Below, one piece after another: positions 16,765 through 25,745 of a stretch of DNA of 53,651 bases. The stretch spans positions 1 through 53,651 of the forward strand of contig CACHPL010000004.1 in the NCBI GenBank assembly GCA_902581795.1, in the 5' to 3' direction. Origin of the DNA: an uncultured Pelagibacteraceae bacterium. GTDB taxonomy: Bacteria; Pseudomonadota; Alphaproteobacteria; Pelagibacterales; Pelagibacteraceae. Made by a program: the position numbers and the translations under genes. Each line of letters starts with the position of its first letter. Positions within the stretch are counted from its first letter, which is position 1. Under the pieces are notes generated by a model, which ran no database searches, was not told the DNA's origin, and was given only the letters and a program-made list of their open reading frames with translations.

Positions 16765-18900
16765 TTATTTTTTCATCCATGATTTACGTTTTTTAAATTT
16801 TAAATCATAAATTTTATCAATTATATATTGGGATACAATTTCAGCATCAAAAAGATTAAAATATTTTATTTTACCCTTCTCAGCAATTTTTTTCCTTAAA
16901 TGATCGTTATTTTTAAAATAATTTAACTTGTCTGATAAATCATCTACATTTTTATAGAATACAACTTCTCTATCATCAAAAAAATCATCTAATTTTGTGT
17001 TAACATCTATAAATGTCATCAAGCCATTACCTATGAGTGAAGAAATTCTGTTACTAGTATAATACTTAACTGAATTAGTCCTGCTTAAATTCAAGCCCAT
17101 TTTTGATTGTTTAATTACATTATAGAAATCTTCAGACCAAATTGGCTCTCTTCCTTTATAACCATAAATATCAAAATTAATGTTCGGATTTTTATTTAAA
17201 AGCTCATCAAGAAAAGGGTACCTCATATCTGTTTTATTTTGCTTTAATTTTCCACGATTAACGCCATGACTCATAGTAAAAAATAAATCATAAATAGAGT
17301 TTCTATTTTTATAAATATTTAATCTTTCTATATTTTTATCAACAGGTATGGGCAAATAATGGTAATTTTTATTTTTTGCAAAATGTAAAGCAGATGGATG
17401 TGTTGTTATAAAATTATGGTCAATAAACGGGTCGTATTTTAACAATCTTTTTTGATTTAATTCAGGATCTGGACCACTTTTGTGCAGGTTATCTTCAAAC
17501 CACTGAGCAATTACAATATCGCTATTATATTTTTTAATTTCTTCTAAAATCTCTATATTAATATTGTCAGAGTGTCCTAATAGAATCAAATCAGGGGAAT
17601 AATTTTTTACAGTTTCAAGTAAAAGATTATTAAAATATTTAATTCCACTTTTAGCTGAAATATATCTATTAAATTTTATTGAATCTCTATCGCTAATATT
17701 AATAACATCATGCCCATTTCTTATTAATCCATTTGATATTTTCTTTGCTATTGAAATGAAGTACAAACGATTACTCAAACGATTTCCAAAATTTGAAACA
17801 TGTATAATTTTTAATTTTTTATTACCATTGGTCTTAGTAAACCTTTGACCTAAAATTATATCCCTATACGAGTCAATTTTTTTTGTGTTTTCATCCAATA
17901 AATGTATGACATTATTGAAAGATTTTTTTTGGATGGTTGTTCTTAATTTGATGTTACTAATAAGTTTTTCTATCTTATTATATAAATTTTTAGTACTTAA
18001 ATTAACTAAATATTCAGCATTACCAATTGTTTCAACGAGACCACCTTTTTTAGAAATAATCGTTGCACATCCTCTTGAAGCTGCCTCCATTGCCGTCCTT
18101 CCGAATGGTTCTTCCCAAAAAGAAGGGACTATTGAAATACTTGTTTGGTTATAAAGATCCATAGTTTTTTTGTGACTTAACCAACCTTTGTAATAAAGAT
18201 TTTTATGTTTAAAATTATATTTCTCACGTGGCTCATCACCAACAACAATTGATTTCCAATTTTTATATTTATTTAATATTTTTATTATTGCGGGACCAAA
18301 TATATGAAAACCTTTTGAATGATTGAGTTTACCAACAAATGCGATAATTTTCTTCTTAGAGGGGAATTTTTTTATTGGATCTATGCTAGGATAAATAACA
18401 GTGCTTTTATTAATAGATTTACTATCTATGCCCTCAAAAAATTTTTCTTTTACCCAATTACTAACGAATATTAATTTTTCACATTTGTTAATTAAATCTT
18501 TTCTCTCTTTAACTGTTTTGGATCCACCTAAATTAAGAGGGTTGTTATGAAAGATTAAAACAAATTTTGAATTTATTTTCTTATCTGTGAGATAGTTTAT
18601 ATATGATGGTCTATTATGAATTTCAATTAAATTGAACCTGTATTTATTATAAATCTTTATAAAACTATCAACGTAGGATAAATTTTTACTTTTAAATGGA
18701 CTTTTAGTAAATTTGATATTTAAGTAGTTTTTTTTTATAATTAAATCTTTAAGATTATCCGTGTTTCCACAAACGTATATATTTTTTTTGTATAAGCTTC
18801 TTTTATTAAAATCTTTAACCCAAATAGAGGCTGATCCAGCCTTTGAATTAGTGAAGTTGTCTTTAAAAGGTAACAATACGGCTATTTTCGATTTATTCAT
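16765..18900 (-). CDS. Tandem glycosyltransferase (two GT-B units in one chain)
   Basis: 711 residues. The N-terminal half (about 1-350) is a GT4-like enzyme: KIIAFVGKLNHSKGFHIFGP at the start of the donor domain, VVGDEPREKYN, and SIVPSFWEEPFGRTAMEAAS with the conserved Glu pair. The second half (about 363-705) starts afresh with KLKIIHVSNFGNRLSN and resembles the CgeB/glycosyltransferase group 1 type, with LFFTMSHGVNRGKL, FDIYGYKGREPIW, MGLNLSRTNSVKYYTSNRI and a C-terminal helix after LRKKIAEKGKIKYF. Two transferases in one chain could add successive sugars. AT content looks even higher than in neighbouring metabolic genes, as is common for variable surface-glycan loci. Confidence 0.85.
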   Translation of the reverse strand: MNKSKIAVLLPFKDNFTNSKAGSASIWVKDFNKRSLYKKNIYVCGNTDNLKDLIIKKNYLNIKFTKSPFKSKNLSYVDSFIKIYNKYRFNLIEIHNRPSYINYLTDKKINSKFVLIFHNNPLNLGGSKTVKERKDLINKCEKLIFVSNWVKEKFFEGIDSKSINKSTVIYPSIDPIKKFPSKKKIIAFVGKLNHSKGFHIFGPAIIKILNKYKNWKSIVVGDEPREKYNFKHKNLYYKGWLSHKKTMDLYNQTSISIVPSFWEEPFGRTAMEAASRGCATIISKKGGLVETIGNAEYLVNLSTKNLYNKIEKLISNIKLRTTIQKKSFNNVIHLLDENTKKIDSYRDIILGQRFTKTNGNKKLKIIHVSNFGNRLSNRLYFISIAKKISNGLIRNGHDVINISDRDSIKFNRYISAKSGIKYFNNLLLETVKNYSPDLILLGHSDNINIEILEEIKKYNSDIVIAQWFEDNLHKSGPDPELNQKRLLKYDPFIDHNFITTHPSALHFAKNKNYHYLPIPVDKNIERLNIYKNRNSIYDLFFTMSHGVNRGKLKQNKTDMRYPFLDELLNKNPNINFDIYGYKGREPIWSEDFYNVIKQSKMGLNLSRTNSVKYYTSNRISSLIGNGLMTFIDVNTKLDDFFDDREVVFYKNVDDLSDKLNYFKNNDHLRKKIAEKGKIKYFNLFDAEIVSQYIIDKIYDLKFKKRKSWMKK

Positions 18901-19150
18901 TAATAGATCTTGCCTTTATTAAATTTCTAAACTTCCTATTATTTTTAATAAAATACTCTCTCGACATAGCCTTTTTTTTCGATTTAAACTTTTCTTTATA
19001 TATTAATTTCCACTTTCTACCACGAGTAAATTTTGCTGCTTTCCCTTCGTTATGAAGTTTTAGCCTATTTTTTAAATTTTTGGTATAACCAACATAAGTT
19101 ACAGATTTTCCTTTTAATGATTTTAATACGTAAATGTAAAATTGGGTCAC
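18893..19150 (-). CDS. Small GIY-YIG domain protein (YhbQ/UPF0213-like)
   Basis: 85 residues consisting only of a GIY-YIG nuclease-like domain: YIYVLKS, TYVGYTKNLKNRLKLHNEG and KFTRGRKWKLIYKEKF carry the expected Tyr, Arg and substrate-face residues, and KAMSREYFIKNN supplies the metal-binding Glu. Small free-standing members act on nucleic acids or are of unknown function. The gene overlaps the tandem glycosyltransferase start by 8 bp. I infer no link to glycan synthesis. Confidence 0.88.
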   Translation of the reverse strand: MTQFYIYVLKSLKGKSVTYVGYTKNLKNRLKLHNEGKAAKFTRGRKWKLIYKEKFKSKKKAMSREYFIKNNRKFRNLIKARSINE

Positions 19151-19187
19151 ACTTTAATAATTTGATGGCAATTTCAAGGTTTAAACC

Positions 19188-19976
19188 TTAATAACCTTTG
19201 CCTTCCTTAACATTAATTTTTTTAAATCTACTTATTGCTTCTTTAGCTCCACCAGAAACAAATCTTTGATCAGAACCAACCGTGACTAATTGAAAACCTT
19301 TTTTAATCATTTTTTCTGCATAGTCTGGTTTCATATTGTGTATTCCGGCTATAATTTTATTTTTTTTAGCATGTTCAAGTATTTTCATAATAGTGTCGTA
19401 AACTTTGTTGCCTTCAGGTTTGTCAAAACTTGGTTCTTCGCCTATTGCCAAACTTAAATCAGCTGGTCCAATATAAATTCCATCAAGACCTGGTGTAGAC
19501 ATAATGTTATCCAAGTTACCAAGCGACTCTTTTGTTTCTATCATGGCAAATTTTAAAATTTCATCGTTAGCATGTTTTCCATAATCTGCGCCTCCATATA
19601 ATAATCCTCTAATTGGGCCAAAACTCCTATATCCATTGGGCGGATAAAGACACGCTTTAACAAAATTTTCTGCTTCATTTCTGTTACTTACCATGGGGCA
19701 TACTATTCCGTAAGAACCCGCATCTAAAATTTTCATAATTTGTCCTGGTTCATTCCAATTTACTCTTGCCATAGGAACAACATCGGTTGTAGATATTGCT
19801 TGCAGCATTTGTAATGCGTTAGGATAATCAACTACACCATGTTGCATATCTATTGTTAATGAATCCCAACCTTGATGGGACATGACCTCGGCAGAAAAAG
19901 AATTTGGTATTTGAAGCCAGCCATTTATAACGGCTTTGCCCTCCGCAAAGATTTTTTTGAGTTTATTTTTTCTCAT
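19188..19976 (-). CDS. HpcH/HpaI-family class II pyruvate aldolase
   Basis: 262 residues, TIM-barrel metal-dependent aldolase that cleaves 4-hydroxy-2-oxo acids to pyruvate (or a related oxoacid) and an aldehyde. Conserved blocks are NGWLQIPNSFSAEVM, DSLTIDMQHGVVDY with the catalytic His, PMARVNWNEPGQIMKILDAG with the Arg, GIVCPMVSNRNEAE, MIETKESLGNLDNI supplying the metal-binding Glu, and GIYIGPADLSLAIG supplying the metal-binding Asp. It lies 3 bp downstream of an aldehyde dehydrogenase gene, so the released aldehyde is probably oxidised by that neighbour (inference). The precise sugar-acid substrate is unknown. Confidence 0.88.
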   Translation of the reverse strand: MRKNKLKKIFAEGKAVINGWLQIPNSFSAEVMSHQGWDSLTIDMQHGVVDYPNALQMLQAISTTDVVPMARVNWNEPGQIMKILDAGSYGIVCPMVSNRNEAENFVKACLYPPNGYRSFGPIRGLLYGGADYGKHANDEILKFAMIETKESLGNLDNIMSTPGLDGIYIGPADLSLAIGEEPSFDKPEGNKVYDTIMKILEHAKKNKIIAGIHNMKPDYAEKMIKKGFQLVTVGSDQRFVSGGAKEAISRFKKINVKEGKGY

Positions 19977-19979
19977 TGT

Positions 19980-21422
19980 TTAGCCGGAAAGACCAAGGTG
20001 AGTATATTTAATATTTAAATAATCTTTAATACCGACGGAACCACCTTCCCTACCATATCCCGTTTGTTTAATCCCACCAAACGGCGTTTCGGCTGTAGCA
20101 ACAACAGGTGTATTAACAGCAACGACTCCAGTTTCTAATTGCTCTGAAGCCTTAAAGGCTTTTTCCATTGAGTTGGTACAAACATAACCAGCTAAACCAC
20201 AATTGTGTTTATTAGCTCTTTTTATAACTTCATCAAAATTTTTAAATGTAGTAATTGCAGTTATTGGTCCGAAAGGTTCTTCAGTCATTACTGTAAAATC
20301 ATCTTTAATATTATCTATTATAGTTGGCTCATAAAAATACCCCTTATTAAATCCCGCTGGTCTTTTTCCACCATATAGAACTTTGCCTCCTTCTTTTTTT
20401 GTTTTTTCGACTAGCTTTTCTATATCTTCCAATCTTTTTTTAGTAGTAATTGGTCCCAAGTTTACACCTTCTTTTGTTCCGTCACCTAATTTTAGTTTTT
20501 TTGTTTTCTTAATAAAGGTTTCAGCGAATTCATTTTTTTTACTTTCATGAATGTAAAATCTACTTGGTGATATGCATACTTGACCATTGTTTCTATACTT
20601 TGAGGTAATAGCCATGTCAGTGACTTTGTCTATGTTTGAATCTTCAAAAACAATAAAGGGCGCATGACCACTTAGTTCCATAGTGACTCTTTGTACTTTG
20701 TCTGCTGCTTTCTTAAGAATTAACTTTCCTACTCTAGTTGATCCAGTTATAGAAACTTTTTTTATAATATCTGATGAAATTAATTCGTTAGAAATTTCTT
20801 CGGGATCGCCAGACAATAAATTTACAACTCCCGGAGGTATTCCGGCATCACTAATTACATTCATTAGTTCCATAACCGCGCCTGGTGTTATAACGTCTGG
20901 TTTAACAACAACAGAACATCCTGCTGCTAATGCAGTAGAAATTTTTCTCGCTGCTAAAATAATCGGAAAATTCCAAGGAATAAGCGCCGCTACAACGCCA
21001 ACAGGTTGGTATATTATTTGAACTCTAGTTTCCTCAAATCTACTTTCAACTGTTTGACCGAATATTCTTTTTGTCTCCTCAGCATTCCATTCAAAAATAT
21101 CAGCAGCTCCACCAACTTCGCCTTCACCTTCAATCAAAGGTTTGCCAACTTCCAAGGCTAACCATTTAGCTAAAGTTTTTTTTCTTTCTCTCATTAAATC
21201 AGCGATTTTTCTTATTTTATAAGATCGTTGCCAGGCAGGAGTTTTTTTCCATACTTGAAAACCTTTTTCAGCAGATATTAAAGCTTTAGCAACATCCTTT
21301 TTTGTAGCTTTAGATGCCTTACCAATAACTTCTTCAGTGGCAGGATTTATTACATCATAAGTATCATTGTTCGCAGAAGGCTGCCATTTTCCATCAATGA
21401 ATTGACCAAATTTTGAATACAT
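19980..21422 (-). CDS. NAD(P)-dependent aldehyde dehydrogenase (succinate-semialdehyde type)
   Basis: 480 residues, ALDH superfamily. The oxyanion Asn is in LIPWNFPIIL, the coenzyme loop is TGSTRVGK, the general base Glu249 is in VTMELSGHAP, and the nucleophile Cys283 is in NNGQVCISPSRF. EEPFGPITAI and TPFGGIKQTGYGREGG close the domain. It resembles succinate- or glycolaldehyde-type dehydrogenases rather than the CoA-acylating IolA/MmsA type. Paired with the HpcH/HpaI aldolase (3-bp gap) and divergent from iolD over 56 bp. The product acid is not identifiable from sequence. Confidence 0.88.
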   Translation of the reverse strand: MYSKFGQFIDGKWQPSANNDTYDVINPATEEVIGKASKATKKDVAKALISAEKGFQVWKKTPAWQRSYKIRKIADLMRERKKTLAKWLALEVGKPLIEGEGEVGGAADIFEWNAEETKRIFGQTVESRFEETRVQIIYQPVGVVAALIPWNFPIILAARKISTALAAGCSVVVKPDVITPGAVMELMNVISDAGIPPGVVNLLSGDPEEISNELISSDIIKKVSITGSTRVGKLILKKAADKVQRVTMELSGHAPFIVFEDSNIDKVTDMAITSKYRNNGQVCISPSRFYIHESKKNEFAETFIKKTKKLKLGDGTKEGVNLGPITTKKRLEDIEKLVEKTKKEGGKVLYGGKRPAGFNKGYFYEPTIIDNIKDDFTVMTEEPFGPITAITTFKNFDEVIKRANKHNCGLAGYVCTNSMEKAFKASEQLETGVVAVNTPVVATAETPFGGIKQTGYGREGGSVGIKDYLNIKYTHLGLSG

Positions 21423-21478
21423 TTAAATTTTTATTGCTTAAAACTACAATATTTCCTAGGGTTCACTTTAATTAATTT

Positions 21479-23323
21479 ATGAAAAAAATTCAACTAACTT
21501 GTGCACACGCTATAGTTAAATATCTTATTTCTCAAAAAATATTAGTTGATGGTAAAAAGTTACCCCTCTTTCCAGGTGCATTTGGAATTTTTGGACATGG
21601 AAATGTAGCTTGTCTTGGTCAAGCGCTTGAGGAAAATAAGAAAGAATTACCAACATGGAGAGGACATCATGAGCAAAATATGGCTCTCACAGGAATAGCT
21701 TATGCTAGAGCAAAAAGAAGAAGGCAGATTTTTATTGCCACAAGCTCTGTGGGACCTGGATCTACAAATCTTTTAACTGCTGCAGCTGTTGCCATGAGCA
21801 ATAGGCTGCCAATACTATTTTTGCCTGGTGACACATATGCAAATAGAATACCCGATCCTGTTTTACAACAAGTGGAACATTTCAATAATCCTAACGTAAC
21901 TCAAAATGATGCGTTTAAATATGTTTGTAGATATTTTGATAGATTAACAAGACCAGAACAAATACTTCAAACATTACCTCAAGCAATTCAAACAATGTTA
22001 GATCCAGCAGATTGTGGACCAGCATGTATCTCCTTGTCTCAAGATGTTCAGGGAGAAGTTTTTGATTATCCAGAAGAGTTTTTTAAAGAAAAAATTCATT
22101 CTATTAGGCGCCCAAGAGCAGATGATTTTCAAATAAAACAAGCTGTTGAAATAATAAAAAAATCAAAAAATCCTATTATTATATCAGGTGGTGGAGTTTT
22201 TTATTCAGATGCAATGAAGGAATTAAGTAATTTTGCAAAAAAACATAATATTCCTACCGCGCAAACAGTGATGGGTTATTCAACAATGAAAAAAGATGAC
22301 CCTTATTTTATAGGGGCTATTGGTGGATTTGGTGGAAAAGCAACTAACAATTTTATAAAAAAAACTGACTTGGCAATTGCTGTCGGTACTAAACTTGCTG
22401 ACTTCACAACAGGATCATGGTCAAATTTTGAAAATCCTAAATTTAAATTAATCTCTGTAAATGTTTCAAGATTTGATGCTAACAAACACATGGCTCAATC
22501 TGTTATTGGAGATGCAAAGATAAGTCTTTTAGATATTTCTAATGAATTAGGAAATTGGAAAGCGCCTAATGATTGGTACAAAAACTCTAGAAAAGCCGTC
22601 GATGAATGGAATAATTATCTTGAAAAAGAAAGCGGACCTACTAATCAAAAATTACCATCTTATGCTCATGTTGCTGGAGCAGTTTATAGAAAATCTGATT
22701 CCTCTGATATTGCTGTAACTGCAGCGGGTGGTTTGGTCGGCGAAGTACTTCAAGTTTGGAGACCAAGAGAACTTAACACGCACGAAACAGAATGGGGATT
22801 TAGTTGTATGAGTTACGAAATTTCTGGGGCTCTAGGAATTAAAATGGCCAATCCTAAAAAAGAAGTTATATCTTTTGTCGGTGATGGTTCTTATTTACTT
22901 TATAACTCCGATATATATAGCTCCGTTATAACAAATCATAAATTAATTATTATTGTTTGTGATAACGGAGGTCATGCGGTTATAAATAGATTGCAATTAT
23001 ATAAAGGTGGAAAAGAATTTAATTGTTTATTTGATAGCTCAAAAATTGATAATTTAAAAACTATTGATTTTGCAAAACATGCTGAAAGCTTAGGCGCAAA
23101 AGGTGAAAACGTTCATTCTATAAGTGAGTTAGAAGAAGCGTTTGTTAGGGCAAAGAAATCTAAAACCACATACATTATTTCAATAAAAACTGATGGATAC
23201 AAGTGGTTGGAAGGATCTGCTTATTGGGAAAGCCCAACTTTAACTAAGCCCTCTACTAAGGAAAATGAAAAAGCTTTAAAAGATCATCTCGAGGGCAAAT
23301 CTAAACAAAGACAAGGTGTTTAG
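21479..23323 (+). CDS. iolD: 3D-(3,5/4)-trihydroxycyclohexane-1,2-dione hydrolase
   Basis: ThDP-dependent enzyme of inositol catabolism that opens the cyclohexanedione ring to 5-deoxyglucuronate. 614 residues, the family's usual length. The N-terminal PFPxxFGIFGHGN-like block (LFPGAFGIFGHGNVACLGQA) and the catalytic Glu65 in WRGHHEQNMALTG are clear. So are SSVGPGSTNLLTAAA, the central domain beginning PRADDFQIKQAVEII, and the ThDP-Mg motif FVGDGSYLLYNSD...CDNGG in the third domain. It is followed after 5 bp by a Gfo/Idh/MocA dehydrogenase, giving a short plus-strand operon. iolB and iolC, its usual partners, are not in the window. Confidence 0.93.
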   Translation: MKKIQLTCAHAIVKYLISQKILVDGKKLPLFPGAFGIFGHGNVACLGQALEENKKELPTWRGHHEQNMALTGIAYARAKRRRQIFIATSSVGPGSTNLLTAAAVAMSNRLPILFLPGDTYANRIPDPVLQQVEHFNNPNVTQNDAFKYVCRYFDRLTRPEQILQTLPQAIQTMLDPADCGPACISLSQDVQGEVFDYPEEFFKEKIHSIRRPRADDFQIKQAVEIIKKSKNPIIISGGGVFYSDAMKELSNFAKKHNIPTAQTVMGYSTMKKDDPYFIGAIGGFGGKATNNFIKKTDLAIAVGTKLADFTTGSWSNFENPKFKLISVNVSRFDANKHMAQSVIGDAKISLLDISNELGNWKAPNDWYKNSRKAVDEWNNYLEKESGPTNQKLPSYAHVAGAVYRKSDSSDIAVTAAGGLVGEVLQVWRPRELNTHETEWGFSCMSYEISGALGIKMANPKKEVISFVGDGSYLLYNSDIYSSVITNHKLIIIVCDNGGHAVINRLQLYKGGKEFNCLFDSSKIDNLKTIDFAKHAESLGAKGENVHSISELEEAFVRAKKSKTTYIISIKTDGYKWLEGSAYWESPTLTKPSTKENEKALKDHLEGKSKQRQGV

Positions 23324-23328
23324 AAAAA

Positions 23329-24489
23329 ATGAGTAAAGTCTTTAAGGTAGGGTTAATAGGTTGTGGACATATTGCAGAGACTTATTTTAAAGCTCATAAA
23401 TATTTTAATAATTTTAAGATTGTAAAGTGCGCAGATATAAATGATTTAGCTGCAAAAAAATGCGCATCAGATTATAATATTGAATCATTAAGTGTAAAAA
23501 ATTTACTTAGAGATAAGGAAATTGAAATAATATTAAATCTTACTGTTCCAAAGGCTCATTTCAAAGTTTCAAAAAAAGCTCTTTTAAATAATAAACATGT
23601 TTATACAGAAAAACCTATGGCGATTAATGTAAAAGATGGAAAAGAACTATTAAAAATCTCAAAAAAGAAAAAATTATATATAGGCAATGCTCCAGATACA
23701 TTTCTTGGTGGTGGAAATCAAAAATCAAAAGAATTATTAGAAAATAATTTTATTGGAAAAGTAAATTTGGGAAATATTATTTTTGCTTATCCTGGTGTAC
23801 AATCCTATCATCCAAATCCAGATCCATGGTTTGCTAAAAAGGAAGGTGGTCCAGTTATTGATATGGGCCCATATTATTTAACAGCATTGGTAAATTTACT
23901 TGGCCCGGCAAAACAAGTTTGGGGTAGTTTGATGTGGAATAAGCGAAAAAGAGTTATAGGAATTGGTCCAAGAAAAGGCAAATCAATTAAAGTTCATTGT
24001 CCAACCACTTATTTAGGAACAATATTTTTTAAAAATAAAACAATAATAAGATTTACTTTATCATTTGACGTTATTGCTCATCACAGAAATCATATAGAAT
24101 TGTATGGTGACAAAGGATCAATACTTGTGCCAGATCCAAATATGTTTGGTGGCTCAGTCTTCACATGTAAAAAACTTGGTGGGGTTTGGAAAGAACACAA
24201 GACTAATAAAATGCCACTAGGAAAAATTAATATACGTGAAAAAAGCCTTAGAGCAAATGAAGCGCCTATAAATACAAACTACAGAGGGGTTGGATTAGCT
24301 GAAATGGCGTATTGCATTAAAAATAAAAAAAAACACAGATGTAACGGAGAACTATCTCTTCATGTTTTAGATATTATACAGTCAATTATGATCGCGGCTA
24401 GAAAAAAAGAAAGAGTAGATATAAAATCTACATGTAAAATTCCAAAAAGATTTACTCTTATGGAAATTAAAAAGATACTTAAATATTAA
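23329..24489 (+). CDS. Gfo/Idh/MocA-family oxidoreductase, probably sugar or inositol dehydrogenase
   Basis: 386 residues. Rossmann motif VGLIGCGHIAETYFKAH, the EKPMAINVKDG motif with the catalytic Lys, and GGPVIDMGPYYLTALV, where Tyr replaces the His of the common DxGxHxxD arrangement. The C-terminal beta-sheet domain is complete. NAD(P)-dependent oxidation of a cyclitol or sugar is expected. Placement 5 bp behind iolD suggests a scyllo- or another inositol dehydrogenase, complementing iolG further along, but the substrate is inferred. The 3' end overlaps the convergent glycosidase gene by 4 bp. Confidence 0.85.
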   Translation: MSKVFKVGLIGCGHIAETYFKAHKYFNNFKIVKCADINDLAAKKCASDYNIESLSVKNLLRDKEIEIILNLTVPKAHFKVSKKALLNNKHVYTEKPMAINVKDGKELLKISKKKKLYIGNAPDTFLGGGNQKSKELLENNFIGKVNLGNIIFAYPGVQSYHPNPDPWFAKKEGGPVIDMGPYYLTALVNLLGPAKQVWGSLMWNKRKRVIGIGPRKGKSIKVHCPTTYLGTIFFKNKTIIRFTLSFDVIAHHRNHIELYGDKGSILVPDPNMFGGSVFTCKKLGGVWKEHKTNKMPLGKINIREKSLRANEAPINTNYRGVGLAEMAYCIKNKKKHRCNGELSLHVLDIIQSIMIAARKKERVDIKSTCKIPKRFTLMEIKKILKY

Positions 24490-25745
24490 TTATTTAATTT
24501 CAAATCCAAATATAAAGCTGCAGACCATGAAAAGTTATTTGCTCCTAAACAATCTCCATTTTTAAAATTATAGTATTCGTGAAATTTCTTCTTTTCTAAT
24601 AAATCTAAAGTCTTATTTTTTATTAGTGATGAGAAGCTTTTGTCTTTATTAATTAAACCCTGGTAAATTATCCAATTTGAATTTATCCAAACAGGACCCC
24701 TCCAATATCTTGTTTGTTCAAAAGTTTTGTCTTTAGGGCTTACGGTGGTAAAAAAATATTCTTTCTTCGAATTGTATTTCTTAAGTTTATTTATGATTTT
24801 ATTATTAATATCATTATTTTCAAGGTTAGCAAATAGTATGAAATAATTTGAAATGGCATCTACCTTTATTAAATTGTGGTTCTTATAGTCATAAGAAAAA
24901 AAACTTTGCTCCTCCTCTTTATAAAATTTGATTAAACTTTCTTCTGATATAGAAATCTTATTTTGAAAATCGTTAAAATTTAAATTAAATTTTTTTGCTA
25001 CTTCTATTAGATCTTTTGTAGCTCTTATTAATATTGAATTAAATCCAATATCGATCACATTAAACATCGACTCATTCACGATTTTAGTTGGATTATATTT
25101 ATACTTTTTTAATTGATTTAATAAAGTTATGTAAGCGTCGTAGTCCTTTTTAAGAGGTCGGTTTTCGCTTTTAGAAACATTTAGATCTCTTCTTGCATAT
25201 TTTAAATTTTCTTCAATTTTTACTTTATCCAATGGAGCATCCCAAATAGGAGAGTTATCAAGCCCGCTTTCCCACGGATGAATAATTGAAACTAGACCAA
25301 TTTTATTAGTGTCTCTATAATTATAAAACCACTCTAAATATTTTTTTAATTTTATAATAATTTTTTCCATTCTTTTCATCTGATCTTGGTCTAACTTGTT
25401 TTGGTCTACAATTTTTTTAACTATTGTTGCTATTATTGGTGGCTGCGTAATACCTGAAGAGGGTATTTTATTACCGCATTCCCATGTTTTATGATTTGGA
25501 AAATAACTTTCATCATTTTCATGAAAAAGAATATGAGGTATCATGCCATCATCCCATTGGCCGGTAAGAAGTGTTTCTAATTCTTTAATTGCATAATCTA
25601 TATTGAAATATGAGTACCCCAAAGCTATGAAAGCCGAGTCCCAATTCCACTGTGCAGGATACAATTTATTATTTGTAGGTAGAGTGTAGCCAGATCTTCT
25701 ATTATTTTTTAAAACTTCTTTTGCAAATTCGATTGTTTCCTTCAT
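24486..25745 (-). CDS. MGH1-like (GH63-type) glycoside hydrolase, candidate glucosyl/mannosylglycerate hydrolase
   Basis: 419 residues, an (alpha/alpha)6-barrel glycosidase related to bacterial mannosylglycerate and glucosylglycerate hydrolases. Visible are YPAQWNWDSAFIALGY near the start, QWDDGMIPH, SGITQPPI, HPWESGLDNSPIWDAPL (Asp163, likely acid), RYWRGPVWINSNW and FHEYYNFKNG (Glu390, likely base). The Asp-Glu spacing resembles that of characterised mannosylglycerate hydrolases. No signal peptide is visible, so it acts in the cytosol on an imported glycoside. It overlaps the upstream permease by 1 bp and is part of the CUT1 importer operon, which makes the imported substrate probably an alpha-glycoside such as glucosylglycerate (inference). 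Confidence 0.75.
   Translation of the reverse strand: MKETIEFAKEVLKNNRRSGYTLPTNNKLYPAQWNWDSAFIALGYSYFNIDYAIKELETLLTGQWDDGMIPHILFHENDESYFPNHKTWECGNKIPSSGITQPPIIATIVKKIVDQNKLDQDQMKRMEKIIIKLKKYLEWFYNYRDTNKIGLVSIIHPWESGLDNSPIWDAPLDKVKIEENLKYARRDLNVSKSENRPLKKDYDAYITLLNQLKKYKYNPTKIVNESMFNVIDIGFNSILIRATKDLIEVAKKFNLNFNDFQNKISISEESLIKFYKEEEQSFFSYDYKNHNLIKVDAISNYFILFANLENNDINNKIINKLKKYNSKKEYFFTTVSPKDKTFEQTRYWRGPVWINSNWIIYQGLINKDKSFSSLIKNKTLDLLEKKKFHEYYNFKNGDCLGANNFSWSAALYLDLKLNN

Noticed and set aside
19176-19189. 14-bp palindrome AAGGTTTAAACCTT at the aldolase stop codon
   Set aside because: Too short and lacking a loop for a stable hairpin; could be chance in AT-rich DNA.
21423-21478. Promoter and operator in the iolD/aldehyde dehydrogenase divergent region
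   Set aside because: No convincing -35/-10 pair on either strand; CCTAGG alone is not enough.
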